Assembly (NCBI RefSeq): GCF_029227915.1
Contig: NC_079886.1
Span: 6,200,001-6,264,000 of the forward strand
Source: Hydractinia symbiolongicarpus
Lineage: Eukaryota; Cnidaria; Hydrozoa; Anthoathecata; Hydractiniidae
DNA: 64,000 nt
Direction of reading: 5' to 3'
The notes below the pieces were generated by a model, which was not told where the DNA came from, made no database searches, and saw only the letters and a program-made list of their open reading frames with translations. The position numbers and the translations under genes are program-made. Numbering within the stretch: the stretch's first letter is position 1; each line of letters starts with the position of its first letter. This document shows positions 21,501 to 36,500 of the stretch, piece after piece.

Positions 21501-24500
21501 TTAAAATAGAGAAATTTAAATTTATGGTAAGTTTCAGTTCCCCGTGCTATTCAGTATGTACAGTTCAATTTTCAGCTCTAGATATACATGGTTTTGAATG
21601 ATTTATTCAAGATCTAACTAAATGCACTGATATATTTTGCAGCTTTATCATACAGTGTATGCTAGTAACGCATTGTTTCTTTTGATTATTTTTTTACATT
21701 GCCTTTGTTAACATTTTTAGGTTTACAGAGGCATAAAAAATCATCAGTTTTTGCAGCCGAAGATGTTGGCAGAATACGATTTAATTATTACATCTTTTGG
21801 TACATTACGGCTGGATTTTTATTACTTTATGGCAGATCAGGGTAAGGAAAAGCATCTAAAAGACATGTTGTAAATCATATGTAATTTTCTTTCTATTTTT
21901 AGTGGTCATTGTATATGCAAAGTTCATGTTTTTTAAATGTGCCTTTGTTTCAGTATGAAACTTTCCACTTTATCAAAACAAATGCTTTTTAAAAATGTAA
22001 AAAAGCATGTATAATTGTATATTTTTTTGTGTTTATTGTTTTAATATCTCTTCATCCAATTCACAGCTCTTAGGCTTTCTGTGAAATGTTTAAACATTTA
22101 TACCTTCTGATTGACCATCAATGTTGTTTGAGCCCCTGTTAAGCCTTCTAAACTGGCTAAAAGGAAAGGAAAAGACTTGTGTGTGATATTTAAAGTTACT
22201 GCAACAAATACATTTTTTATTTCTTTAAATGATGAATTGAATAATGGTTAAATAATGAAGATTGTGTAAGCAGATTTGTTATGACTTTCCTCTTATGCTG
22301 AAAATGCTTTTTGATTTAAAAAATAAGCTTATACCTTAAATAAAGGTATGGGTTTTGTTGCTGCTGTATTTACTGACAAATCTAGGTTGAGGTTAGATTT
22401 GACATTAAGATGATCTTTCTGGCATTGGGTATCTGACTGTCGTTGCATTGCATTTAGCCTCAAGAAAATTACGGTATCAAAAGAAATATGCTGCATTGCC
22501 ATGCCCGTTACTAGCACTTAGATTTTGGCGTATGTGTATTGATGAGGCACAAATGGTTGAATCAGATAGCACAAAGGTGGCAGAAATGGCTTTAAGGATA
22601 ACTGCTGTTCATCGTTGGTGTGTAACTGGAACACCCGTGCAGAAAACAGTAGAAGGTGAGTTGTTCATATTTTGTTGCACTTGAAAAAAAGAATGTTTAA
22701 CCTTTTTTTACATGTATATAAAGCTAAAGTAGTATATTTCTTTAATGCATCCAGAATAAAAGTTCTGTGGCCAGGTATTTAGTTTAGTAGCAGTAAAGCT
22801 TTTAATATGCTACAAGATGTTGCTGCAAGGTTTGATTGAATCTGCACTGTAATCTAAAATATAAGTTGAAACATGTTAAATCACATGTTTTTCTATAATT
22901 CTTAACTAAAACGCAATTACAATTTACTGTGAACAAAATAAAAAACAAACAAATTAAATCATAAGAAAGGTTGCTTAGCCATTTTCATTAGAGAAAATGT
23001 AATATGAGGTGTGTTTGTAGTGTTTATTTGTGATCAAGTTTCGTGAATCGAAATGTGCAATATTAAGTTTACATTATTTTACCTTGTCTTACTTTAAACC
23101 CATATAATACATAAGAATAACTCACTGCTTAAATAATTATTACGTTTAGTGGGTCTGTTGATCTTTTTTCTTATTGGTTAACAATTTGTTTTTATTTATT
23201 TTCAGATGTTTACGGATTGTTGCTATTTCTCTGTGTGAGACCCTACTCTTGTAAAGTTTGGTGGAAAAGAGCTTTGCTTGATCATTTTCATGCTGGTGAC
23301 CATGAACCCTTTTTTAAACTAATGTCAAAAGTAATGTGGAGGACTTGCAAGGTTGACGTGGAGGAACAAATTTGCCTACCAAAGCAGACAGAATATCTGA
23401 CGTGGTTACAATTCACTGCAGTGGAGCATCATTTCTACGCAAAACAGGCTGCAAAGTGTGCAGAAAGCACGAAATATCATCTTAACAAAGATTTCTCCTA
23501 TTTAAGTGATTCGTTACAATTGAAGGATCTTAGTAAACAAACACTTAGTAAATTGCTCTCTCCTTTACTTCAACTTCGACAAGCTTGTTGTCATCCAGCT
23601 GTAGTAAGAAATAGTCATTTGAGTTCAGAGAAAAAGTGTGTTACCATGGAACAACTGTTGGGGAAACTAACCTCCAATGCTAAAGTTGAAGCTGCAGAAG
23701 CTCACCGAAAGTTACTATGTTCTTTAAATGCATTAGCTGGCATTGAGATTTTGCAGGAGAATTATGTAAAGGCTGTCGAAATTTACAATAGTGTTATTGC
23801 TTCGTGGGAAGAGCACAATGATTTGACTACAGACTCTTTACAGGTAACTCAGAAGTGTTTCTTTTACCAGACAAATGTTGTTCAAGAATTCCTTTAGGTC
23901 GAATTTAGGAGGGTAAGTGAAATATCATTCAAAGGAAGACATTAGCAGTCGAAGAAAAACCATATTGGATTACTTGTTTTTATGGTCAGTAAATGAAGTA
24001 AAAAAATTACTCCCATCTGGACATACATCCAAACATGGGTGCTGTAATACCAGACAGTACAAAATAATTTTAAGCATACGACAAAGCTTATTATTAGTGA
24101 TTGGTTTAGGCAGCAAAATTCATTGAAATTCTCCAATCATAATATAAACTTCTCACAAAAGTTTATTCCATTAAGGTAATTTGGATTCATTGGCGCACCG
24201 TGAAGTTTTTTTTAGTAGGCTCTTTTTTACTTTTTCTCTAAGTATGCCTAAATATTTGGATAAACTTGAAAATTTTTATTTTTATTTAGAAACTGCATAC
24301 CCTCCACAATTTACACGATATCTTGTATGAATATATCGATAGCCATAACAGTGATCACACTAATAAAATAAAGAATGATGCAGAAAGTTTTCGGTCGAAG
24401 TATCTGGCTGATATTAACGGTGCAGTGCACAACAACAAGATTTCGTTAGAACAGCTGAATGATGATGTTACAAAATGCAAAGATCAGGTCTGTGGTAAAA

Positions 24501-27500
24501 AATGGAGTATATCTGATTTTATTGATATATTAGAGTGTACTTGCAATCGACCAATATTGTAGCAATATTATTTTCAAGCCATTAGAAAGAACAACTTTTA
24601 ACTAGACAAATTTCCATTAGTATTTGTTCTTATTTGTACATGTCTAGATATTATTTCAGGATTAAGTACAATTTTAATGAAAATATTATCATTTAGGCAA
24701 AACAGCTAATTTCATGGTAACTTTGTTGCTTCGATTTAGGTTGATTTTAAAAATCCATGGTGGTTGAACCTTATTTTGTTCTGTGCACATAACAATTTTA
24801 AAGATGATTTGTCGTATCGCTTAAATGATGAACTATCTGCAGTGAAAGGTTTATCAAATGTTAACATCAGAGGAAAGTAAGTTATTGCTTTTTAAGTTGT
24901 ATTAAAATGTTATTTATTTATTTTCTTGTTCTGTTTATAGCTGGGTATTGGTTTTTCTTGATGTACGCAATTATACATAAAAGATTCGCATATTTATTTT
25001 GGAAAAGACACTCTATCACTTGTTATCGGAAATATATTGGTGAAACTGTTGCTTTTTTAAGCAGAATTTTTTTTAGTATTTTTTCCTAATTTTACTTTTT
25101 ATGCTTCAATTATGTTTAGGTTCAAAACTCTGGATGGTTTTCAACTTATATTCAATCAACAGCTGGAGAAAATTGAGGTATGGATTTTACGAAATATCTT
25201 CATGCTTCAAGTAATTGAATTATCATTATCTAATAGACCTATTTCAATATCCATTTCCATTCCGCAAAATACACAGCCGGAATAGACATACTAACATGAA
25301 AACGAGGTTAGTTTAGAGACAATTTTAATTTTCCAGCGAAGTGATGTACATATAGTTTGTTTACCTTTATTATTTCTCAAATTAACTTTTCAAATGGGCA
25401 AATTATGAACTTTTGGTAAAGAAATAAACCATGGCACTTACTTTATACCCATTGGGCTTATAAAAATTGCTGGTTTATATTTTTTTCCAGTGTTTAGCTA
25501 GCTAGCTATTGTTTCTCTTATGACTCTGATTTGGATTTTATATTTTTTGAAACATCTGTAATTAACATTATGACTTGGCTATCCCTTTCCTCCAAGGCTA
25601 TCCGAAGCATGTTGGGTTGGTGGTATTAGACTGAGAATTGTTCTTCATCATGTTATATGCAATGCAATGCAATCACCCATGATAGTACTCATAAGTATCC
25701 TTGAGCATTGATTATTTAAAAATTATGCCCTGTAAGAATGTTACGGTTGCAGCTACAGATAATTGTTTTTTTTTTTTTAAATTCACAAAATGTTCTGTCA
25801 ATAGGTAGTATTTCTAAAGTATTGCCAGATTGTTATTCCATGTCAAGTATAACTATGGGTATTGTAATTTATTTATACGTAAAAGCAAAGATCAAAAACT
25901 TATGTATATAAAAATAATTTTCTTAAGGGGTGCTCTTCTTAGACAAATCTTATAGAATTAACATAATAGCTTTTCTGTGTTATACTTGTTGTTCGTTCAA
26001 AAGCTAAGAGAATTGTAGATGAACAAACCGCTCACGATTTGTTTCAAGTCACATCTTGTGTCAATGCAATAATGTTTAGCCAGGTAAGCTGCGCAGTACT
26101 CTCTTAGATATGTTTAGTACTTGATCGATTTCCCACAATAACTTATAACCTATAAGTTATATGGCCTAAGAAAGTTAAGGAATTTTTAAATAAAATAAAC
26201 ATCCTTACATGTTCAGGAAATGATAAACCTACAATACTAATATGAATAGCAGGGGAGTGTTACAATAATAACGATACATAGCTGGGCAGCACATCATCCC
26301 TGAGTACATGCTAGCTATAACATTCAACCTATAAAATCTGGCTATGAAAAGCTGGGTTACTTTTTTAGGAAGATATTTATAACCTATATAATTATAATAT
26401 ATATAAATTATAATTATATAAGTTATATGAAGTTTTAGTAAACTAGGTAAACATTTTATAACTTCCATTATAAAATATATAAACTTTTTGTAGGAGTAAG
26501 AAACAAGAAGTTCGTTTGATTAAAGTTGCCATAAATACACACTTAATATCAATAAATATTCATAATTTTTGTCACACTACCACTACTAATACCCTCAATA
26601 TACTTTTATCCACTACGATCCTTTCAATATGGCAGTTGAAAATTATAAAACCAACATTTGTTGATAACTAAGGTCAGGACAGCTAGTAAACAACTTGGCG
26701 TCCTGAACTTTATCTAAACTTACCTTGTTTTCATGCAATGTTTTTTGCCACCACGGCTAATCATGGCGATATTGAAATAGGTCTATTGAGAATATAAAAA
26801 AAATTGTTTAATAATCCCGTTTTGACATGTGGCAAACCAAGATTTCGTGATTCGGATTTTACCTGACCTCAGGTTTTCAGACGAATTTTTTACATTTTAT
26901 CATCCGAAATAAGTAAAAAAAAAACTTAAAGAAGTTCAAATAAAATGTTACAAGTCGTTTTGAACTAAAGTTTAAGCAGACATTGGTGTTTTATGCAAAA
27001 TTTAGGCTTCTGATGACGTAACAAAAAAGGCCTGACTTCTGTTAAAAATTCCATAGTTTTGAACGTAATGGCAGCTTGTATTTAAAAAAGCCAGGGACAA
27101 AAATTCGGCAGTAAGAAACTAAGGAAATTAATTCTTGTAAAGTGATGATCTCATAGGTTTATGTTATTTTTTATGACTGAATAAACAGTCCAAACTTCTG
27201 CGATCTGATCCACCAGTTCTGTAGTAATCAAAATAATGATTTAAGTAAGACTATTTCTTGTCCAGAAATATAATGAACAGGGACATACAATATAGGGAAC
27301 TTCATTCCATAAAAGATATGTGGTTTGGTTTGATCATTGTAACAATCTTTTTTTATCTTCTATTTTTTAGGAGTACCGCACAAGTGTGTTGGAGAGTCTA
27401 AATGTTATTTCGACTTTTCCAAGCAAGCTTGCTGTACAAGAAACAGCAGAATGTTGTTTACGTCCAGTTGAACAATCTGAAACTCCAAGGTTAGGAAATG

Positions 27501-30500
27501 AATAGCTAGAAAAACAGTTGTATTACTTTTTGTTGTCGATGCTTATAAAAGAATTATTATTTCTTGACGTGTTTGCTTGCAAGATGAATCTGGCATGTGC
27601 AATTCACACGAATGTGCATATCATCATTGCGCTGTATGACATTCCTTTATTTTGTGAAAAAGTCACTTAGAGTGTGTTTAGTAGCGAGATCGAGAAAATG
27701 ATGGCAACAGAGGACACACAAAAAAATATCCGTAAAACATGGAAGAAATTGCTAAAAACATCTCCCATGGATAATAAGTCATAACGCTATAAATATTATC
27801 ACCTTCAAGTCTTTTTAATTCAATTTATTTTATGCCGGCAAAAAATAACCCCGAGGTGACATGTCATTCAATTCAACAAGTTATATTTTGCTTTGCGATC
27901 GCACGTTCCCATACACGAACAAGTTTAAACAAGTTTAAATTAAAGAGAGAAAATAAGAACAAAACTTTCGTAAGTTCAAGTTACATCCAATTTAGAGAAT
28001 AACCACGCTGGCAAAATTTTCCGACGGGAATCAAGAATTTTGTTAACACGTTGGCAATTGGCGACGTACTGACGTGAATTAAAAAGGCATTCTTTTTATT
28101 TATTTCTCTGTACGAGCATCGCAAAAACACAAGAATAGTAGTGTATGCATTCCTATGCTTTCTTGTTGCGGAAATTTTCAGTAATTCATCTGTAGGCCTT
28201 ATGTGTTAGTAATATTTGTATTTGTAACCTTGTCCCGTTGTTGAGTTTATGTATTTGTAAAATACTTCTGAGATGTTCCTTTTGTATTATAGGTGCTGCT
28301 ACTGCAGTGCAGAAGATGTGATAAATAATTATGAGAAAGTTTTATTTTCACAGCAAGGATACAACACTTTCGAAAGGTTAGTGTATACGGTGGTACTCGA
28401 GTAAATTGCACTTTCATAATTTAAAAACTATATCAAATTAAATGGTAGGTCCCTTCAGAATATACCTATAGCTAAAAAACTCATGCAATATTCACTTTCC
28501 TGGGCATTCGAATTATACTGTATATCGTTTTCAATATTCACTGTACATAATTAGTTTTCGGCAAAATATTTATTAAACAATGCAGCTGCCAGGTAAAAGA
28601 CGAAGAATAGACATTCCACAACTGTCAAAACAGAGAAACCTGACCACAAGCCCAGCTGGCCACCGATGTCACCAAGCAAATTTGCGATCTGATAGAATTC
28701 TTCTTCCTCAATTATTTGAGATTCGAACGTTTGAAAGAATATTCGAATGTTTACTTTGTCATCCATAGATATCTGCGTAACTGAGGATTTAAACTTCTGT
28801 TCGCTTAGTTGTACGTCGTAGTTCGTTTCTTGGCAAGGAAGGTTGCATTTTTTCAGACATTTCAGCGATTTTTGTCTGACCAACTGAGCGACGCTGTTGG
28901 TACAATTGCTATCGTTCAAATTACAGGTTCTGTTACTGTCCAATGATGGACTAGTATAGCTTGTACAGTTACAAAGCCGTATGGTTGTTCGAGCAATGCA
29001 GGTTTCACGACATAGACTTGATGTGTACTTTTCCAGATATCGCTCGCCATTCGATCGAATTCCCAAGTCCGTGTATTCATCTTGGATACAGCTGTTATTT
29101 TTAAACGGATCGGCACGTCGTACAATTTTCTTTCGAAGTGATACGTAATGTGTGTATCCGGGTCCAAGATGGTAACTGTTTGAATATAAGTCAGCGTGTT
29201 GTCCTTGATCACCAATGTTCATGATAACAGCTGCAGTTGGAGTCATTTCGTGGTATTGACTTTGCTGGATATTAAGTGTCAAAAGTAAACCATTATCCAT
29301 ACCAGTGGACGAAACATGGAAGATTTTCTGTTTTTTTCCCTTGTTATTATATCGTGAATTGAAGGTGAAGCAGTTACCGTATTTCCAATGCCACGTCTGT
29401 TTCCATTTAGTCTTGTTTTTGCAGTCGTAAATCCCCTTCCAGCGGCATTTTTCAAACATTTCATTAAAACTATGTCCGAATCTATGGACGTCGTCCTCGT
29501 TAGACAAGGCCATATCTGCCATTCTTCTGTATATCTCGAAGTTTTTTTTTTGCAAGTTCATTTCTTCTTTGTCCTCTTGGAATTCAGTATTATCTTCTTC
29601 AAAGTCGTACCATGTTCCAAACCCTGTTGTTTCGTTGGTCATCTCAGTGTAGTTGGTCAAGTAGTTGTTGCCTGTGAAGCTGACTTGAGAGTCGAGTTCG
29701 TAAATCATAAAATTATTTATCATATTCGTATTGCAAATAGTGACTTGTGGAAATGCTAACACACTTTCTTGTTGCAGTCTTATTTTCGATTGTGTTGGTC
29801 GTTTGGCATATTGATCAAGCAGAGGTTTTATCTGGAACCATAAGCCAATTTGACATCCTATAATCGCTAATACCCAGAAGACGCGGATTGTCAGACGGCC
29901 ATGCGAAATAATATGCATAAACCCATGGGCTGTTGTTGTTTCAGCAAATTTTTTAAAAACTGCGCTGAGAGTTTTCGGTTTCTTCTTTGAAGTATAGCTA
30001 GCTGGCGTTTTTGTCTTTGTGTCGTAATTACCATCAGAAGTCGACTTAACGTTGATTTTTGGCATTTTTTCTTTCGATCACGTCAAGCGTTTCTATTCAC
30101 TAACGCATTCACACAAACTGATTTTCTTGTAACAGGCGTTCGTGTATTTTTTAGTTTGTGCTGCTATATGATGTTTGTATGTGACATCTTCCTTTTTCTC
30201 ACAGAGGAATATTGTAATTATAAAAAGCATACTAAATATGGCTATTAAAAAGTAATTTTAAAATATATTGTAGCTATTCCCTTTGAGGTGGATTGATAAT
30301 ATGTACATAATATCAAAAAGTGGAGGTTATTTTTTAATTTTGTTTTATAGCTGTATGTGTTGATGTATAAAGCAACCATTCTGTTATCGATACTCTTTTA
30401 TGTATGACCTTGTCAACACATTATTTCGCTGAATGTGTTACCGACCACACAACTCGCATATTTCTCCCATAAATTTTATTACATAACCGTAGGCAAAGCT

Positions 30501-33500
30501 GCCTTTTGAATAAGTTTTATTTATCGCTCGGTACAGATTATAATACGGCATACATTTTTTAAGTTCGGATATTTTTAGCTTGTTTTTTTTTACAGTCTAA
30601 ATGCGTGAAAAATAAAAATATCAGAACGAAAAAATATATGTCATATTGTACGATGCTTCAGTGCGATAATAGTTTACATTAGTGAAAAATTTCAAACCAT
30701 GCTACAAAAAGAAAATAAAATACAAAAAAAAATCTCAGATTAATTAGACAACAATTAAATTGTTTTTGGTATAAAACCCGTGACAAAAATTCAAGAGTTA
30801 CTGATGCATGACCCACAAATAAACAAAAAGACAAAGGACACAAAGAATAGTTAATTTATCGTGAATATTAAGTATTTAATTTAGTTTGCGTGTGTTTATT
30901 TTTTTTATAAATTTAGTTTTATAAAATACGAAACATTTTTATAGATTTGTTTAATAGCCGTCATCGTAGAAAGTTGTGGACAATGAAATTTCATTCATAT
31001 GTCACAGACGAAATTACCAAAAAAAATCTTGGTTTGCGTAGCTTTGTTTTCAAAATTTTTTGATTTTTGAGGTAAACATTTGTTGTTGTTTTCTCTCAGT
31101 ACCCAGACTCCAAAAAGTTCGCGCCGTTATTACATGTACAATATGAGATATTGTATTTTCAATATAAATAATGTAGAAATGCTAGTTGCGTTTTATGTTA
31201 GGAATTTTGAGATTCGTCAAGCCTTGGTAACAAAACTCGGGTTTCGTGTAACAACCATTAACATTTAGCATTACTGACCTTATTTTTACAAAGCCAGCTA
31301 AAAGCAACTATAAAGCCTGGAAGAAAATATATAATTTCTATGCACGTCAAAGCTGAGAAGCCTGACCACAAGCCAATCTGTCCTCCAATGTCGCTGATTA
31401 AGTTTTCGAGCTCATAGTACGTTTTGTCTTCAATCACTACGGATTCGAAACTTTTAAAGTAAAGAGTCACTTTTAATAAGCTGTCTTCATCTTCAATACC
31501 GAAATCATCATTTATCGTCCTTCGTACAACTTCTTGCGATATTGGAAACTTGCTGCTTGATATCCCTATATCATATTTGACTTCATGGCATGCATTCGTA
31601 CACGCGCATGGTAAACTACCATTCCTGTAGTACAGGTAAATATTACCGGTGCACTCAAAATGTTCGTGCTTGCATGTGAGGTTGCTATCCAAAGAAGGTA
31701 ACCAATAACCAGAACAACCGCACTCTTTAATCAGTACTCTAGCAAAACATACAGTTTTACATAACTCTTTTGAATATTTTGATAAGACTCTCTGTCCATG
31801 AGATCTGACGCCAACGTCGATTTGAGAGTGTTTGTTGCAGCTGTTGTTCTGGAATGGGTCAGCGCGCTCGTAGCGTTTTTTCTCTATGGTGACTTCGTGC
31901 GCGAAGCCTGGTGCAAGACTGTAGGCGTGGTTTTGTAAGTCTATTTTTTTATCTTGCTCGTCCACGTGCAGCATGATGCCAGCCGTCCGAGTTAAGTTGG
32001 GATAAAATTCAGACTGGTTGACGTACATTGTCACAGATAGTCCGTTTTCATTTCCAGTTTCGGTAACGCTAAGAAGTTCGATTTTATGATTGGTGCTGTT
32101 GTATCCGCTGTTAAAAGTGTAGCAGTTTCCATATTGGTAATGCCAGAACTGCCTCCAAGCTTGTTTGTTTTTGCAATCATATATATGCTTCCATTGACAA
32201 GATTTTATCACTTCATCGAAGCCATGTCCGTATTGATACATGTAGTCGGCGTTTTCGATGAGCACGTCGCCAATTTTGTCGTAAAGTTCAACGTGCTCTA
32301 AATATTCGGTAAAATGGTTGAAATCAATCGATAAATAAGCGTCCTTTCCAACAGTTGTTTCGATATCATCGTATGTGTTTGTGCCAAGTGTTATGTTCAA
32401 AACCTCAAATAATTTTGTCAGTTTGGTCTTTTTGATCATGTTTGACGAACAGATGGTCACTGCTGGAAATGTAGGCGCGACCTCTTCTTGAAGCCATATC
32501 TTTGACGTGGTTGGCTTGGATGAATACTTGTTTAGGAGGGAAGTTATTTGAATCCATAAACCGATTTGACATCCTAAGATAGCAAGTATCCATAAGAATC
32601 TGCATATGTTAGTTCTTGAACTTACAAGATACGATATACCATGGGCTGTTGTGGTGCTAGCAAAAGAGCTGAAATGATAATATAAGTCGTTTGATTTGCA
32701 GTCAGATGTTTCAAAACCGCTTTGGACCTTGTTTTCTTCAGTCATGGTGATTTATTTTGCTTCCTATTTTCTCATGTGTTGATGGAAACTAGCGAACTTC
32801 TGTTTTTTACAAACATCAATTTTTATGGTGGGAATATTACGATCTGTTCATATTTGTTCATAATTGAGACGTTGTAACGCAAAAAAACAATTATTTTTTC
32901 ATTTATTTTTTTATGTGCTTCCAAATTTATTTTGCTTATCTTTCTTTTTTTTCCCTATATTTTTTGTTTATTTTCCTACTTTTCTTCGAGTTACATGTTT
33001 TCACGTTGTCGAAAATCAAACATGTTGCGTAAAAGTATTTCCGAATGTTGTGGACAATTATAGCATACTGTCCAGTACTTAAGGTGAAGTAGAAGATAAC
33101 GTGTAGCATATGATAATTACTTTCAAATATTCTCTTTAAAACTTTAAATACAGTAATTAAACGGAATCCACTGAACTCATTGGGTGAAGTAGTATCAATT
33201 CTTTTCTCAAGAGATATCGGTTTGCTATCTATATTATAATGCCCGTATACGTCTGTCCGTCCGTCCATCCGTCCGTCCGCCCGTCTGTCTGTCACGCAAA
33301 ATGGTAGCTTGGCTGCGCAATAGCGAGAAGCACGCAATGCGGTATAAAAGGACGGGCGAACCCGTGGATTTTCCACGGGCTAACGACTATTCTATAAATT
33401 AAAACTGATTTTGTCTTATATCGACTTTCACAAGGTTATATCGGCTTTCCTATTTTAACAATTTTCTTTTTTCAAATTATGGGATCTGTCGATATTTATA

Positions 33501-36500
33501 ACGATATATTGACATGTTTTGAGCTCTTTGTAACCGTTGCATCAAATCAAATCGATTTAATTTCGTCAGCAATTTTTCTTGTCAATTTTGCTGCATTGCA
33601 TGATAAAAAGAGAGAAATATGCCGAACAAATCGCACCGTGACCCCTTCGATTAAGAACGTAAAATGAAATTTATTTATCGAAAGTTATGCAAACACGCGA
33701 ATATATGCCCTTTGTAGTAGTGTCCTTACAGAAAAAAAGGTAAAATATTTTAGCCAAAGTTTAAAACAAAGTTTCAAAGATATTTCTGTGTTAAAGTCAT
33801 TCAGAAATGCTTGTATTTAGTTTTAACTCACTGAGTTTTATGTACGTTATTTTGTTACAAAAAATATTTCATAGTTATTGACTCGTGTTTACAAAATTTC
33901 TGTTTGTCATCGTCGCCATTCTTACCAAAGTTGATATCCAGATAAACAGGTACGATTGAAAACCAGATTCTGTTTAGTCAGCATGATTACATTGCAGTAA
34001 TATTAGACACAAGTAGCTACATTCGATTTTAGTTACCAGTACAGGAGATCAGCGACTTTTTATACAACAGCAAGCTTTACTTGCTATATCACAAAAAAAT
34101 TAAGAATATGATATTTAGTATATATTATATATTAACTATATATTTCTATTTGTTTATTATTATTATTTTTGTTTTTGTTTTTTGTTATTTTTATTTCTGT
34201 TTTGGTTTTGTTATTTAGCGACTCAACAGCAAGTGGTCTTCGATCTGAAACTGAATTAGACAGAGTATTGAAGACATTTTTATCCTTTGCGAAAAATTAT
34301 GGTAGCTACTTTTACATCTCTTTTGAAAAAAACAATTACAATCCAAATTCTCTTTTGCCATACTTTACTCTAAATTAATTCGACCATGCTTTTGTGATTA
34401 TTAACATGTTGTTTCCATTGTTCTCAGGATGTCAACAAGATATTGTGACACAAGGTAAAGAACACATCAAGTATCAAGAGATGTTGAAAAAAGAGTTCAA
34501 AGTATGTAGCTATAACTTTGTTTACTCTTGATTGTATTAGGTTTAGTTCCTTAACATAATCTGAATATCCAGAGAACAGTTTTGGCACTTTAACCGTGAT
34601 ATTAGAAATAGAGAAGGAGATTGAACTCATCTCAGTGCGCATTAAAACTCTATTTAAATTGATATTGTTGGTCTCAATCATGGCTTACACGAAAGTCGAG
34701 CTAATGGCGGTAAAATGTTTGATCACTGAGGACAAAAACAACATAAATCGTCTTAAATATATTATTAGGTATTCAAATATAACTGAAAATGATTTATGCT
34801 ATATAAGCACTTACCTTGTTTTTAACTCAAGTTTTCTTATAAAATAAACTTCAAAGTTTTTGAACTAGCTAGCTAGCTATAACCTTCGAAATTTTGCATA
34901 GAAACATACAAGTTTGTTGCACATAAAACCAGCCGAAAAAAGAACAATGATTTTAAAATTTTTTAGAGGTATTGATTACCTTCTTAAAGCTAGTAACATA
35001 GCATTTTTTAACAAATACAGCTCCTCGTGTTGTCTCTGTTCCCTCGTCAAAACAGACTTTCGATTTACTGCTATTTAACATATTTTACAGACCGTAGCTT
35101 ATTTAACAGCTAAAAAGAATAACGAAAAAAAAAATTTTCTTTTATTACAAAATAAAAATAAAAAAAAAGTAGCAAATTCATCATAGAAAATTAATTATTT
35201 ATAAGCTTGTTGTCTAGATGTCTATGTGGTTCTAACGTTTGTATAATTTCTAGCACATTGACCTTGTGAGTGGTCCGTTTATTACACGACATTCTTCAGA
35301 AGGTACAGGGATTGAGCTTATGGAATCATTTCTTATCCCCTTTAATAGTCATTTTTCTTTTTAAATTGTGTAATTTCATCAAAGTTTCTATAACAACTAG
35401 TCGTTAGCCCGTGGAAAATCCAAGGGTTCGCCCCTCCTTTTTATACCGCATTGCGTGCTTCTCGCTATTGCGCAGCTAAGCTACCATTTTGCGTGACAGA
35501 CAGACAGACAGACAGAGGTATACGGGTATTATAATATAGACTAGTCGTTAGCACGTGGAAAAATCCACGTGGATCGCCCGTCCTTTAAATTTACCGGTCG
35601 CAACAAAGTGGACAAAAATATATCGCATTTGGTATTAGTGCACATTTTAAAATTTTCGTGTTTCCGTTACGGGACGCAGCTTTCGCGGACACACAGACAG
35701 ACGACGGCTATTATTAAAGTGATAACCGACAGATTCATTTCTTATATTTTTTTCGTTACATTCTTTCTTTTTTGTGCTGTGTTTCCTATATAAATAATGC
35801 ATGTTCGTTAGAAAGTTACCCTTGCATGACTTTCAAAACACATTATTTTAAAATAACTTTCCAAATGTTATTACGGTCAACCTGGGTCATATTTTACGCC
35901 ATATTTTAACGCCATATTTTAACGCCATATGAAGAAGTCAGGGGATAAAATAACATTTTACTTGCGTATCGTTGACTACGAAGCACCTTCAAGGGAAATT
36001 GTGAATTGTGTCATTTATTTCAGGTGCAAGCATCAGCGCTTTTGTTTCAAGATTTTACTGCAACTTTTATCGATGTCTGTCTGCGGAAATAATGATGAAT
36101 AGAATAGAATAAAATCCGAAAACTAAGATTAATACTTTTATAATATAGTTTTCTAGATATTAACAGTTAAAATACATACTTTTATCTACATTTCTGCGAC
36201 GGAAGAATTTGCCGGCTAACGACTAGTTAGTAACTATTTGTTATTTTTATTTTCAGTGTATAAGGAGTATGTACATATCCTGCCATCATCGGGTGCAAGC
36301 ACTCGATGAGTTGGACATGTGTACAATGAGGTTACGCTTTCCTTTCGAGTGTGAAGAAGACATTGAAAGTAAACCATACGTTGTTAAGAAACACGAGGTT
36401 TGTTATTTTTTATTACTTGCGTTTGCTTGGTACACTCATTTGATTTAAAGTACAACTGCTAACTCGGTTGCTTCATTGAAGTTGTACTGCCTGCCAACCT

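Noticed and set aside
29388-29759. 123-codon plus-strand frame
   Set aside because: Antisense shadow of DEG/ENaC copy A.
32936-33376. 146-codon minus-strand frame with DRRADGRMDGRTD
   Set aside because: It is the translation of the (CCGT/CTGT)n run inside a Helitron copy, not a protein.
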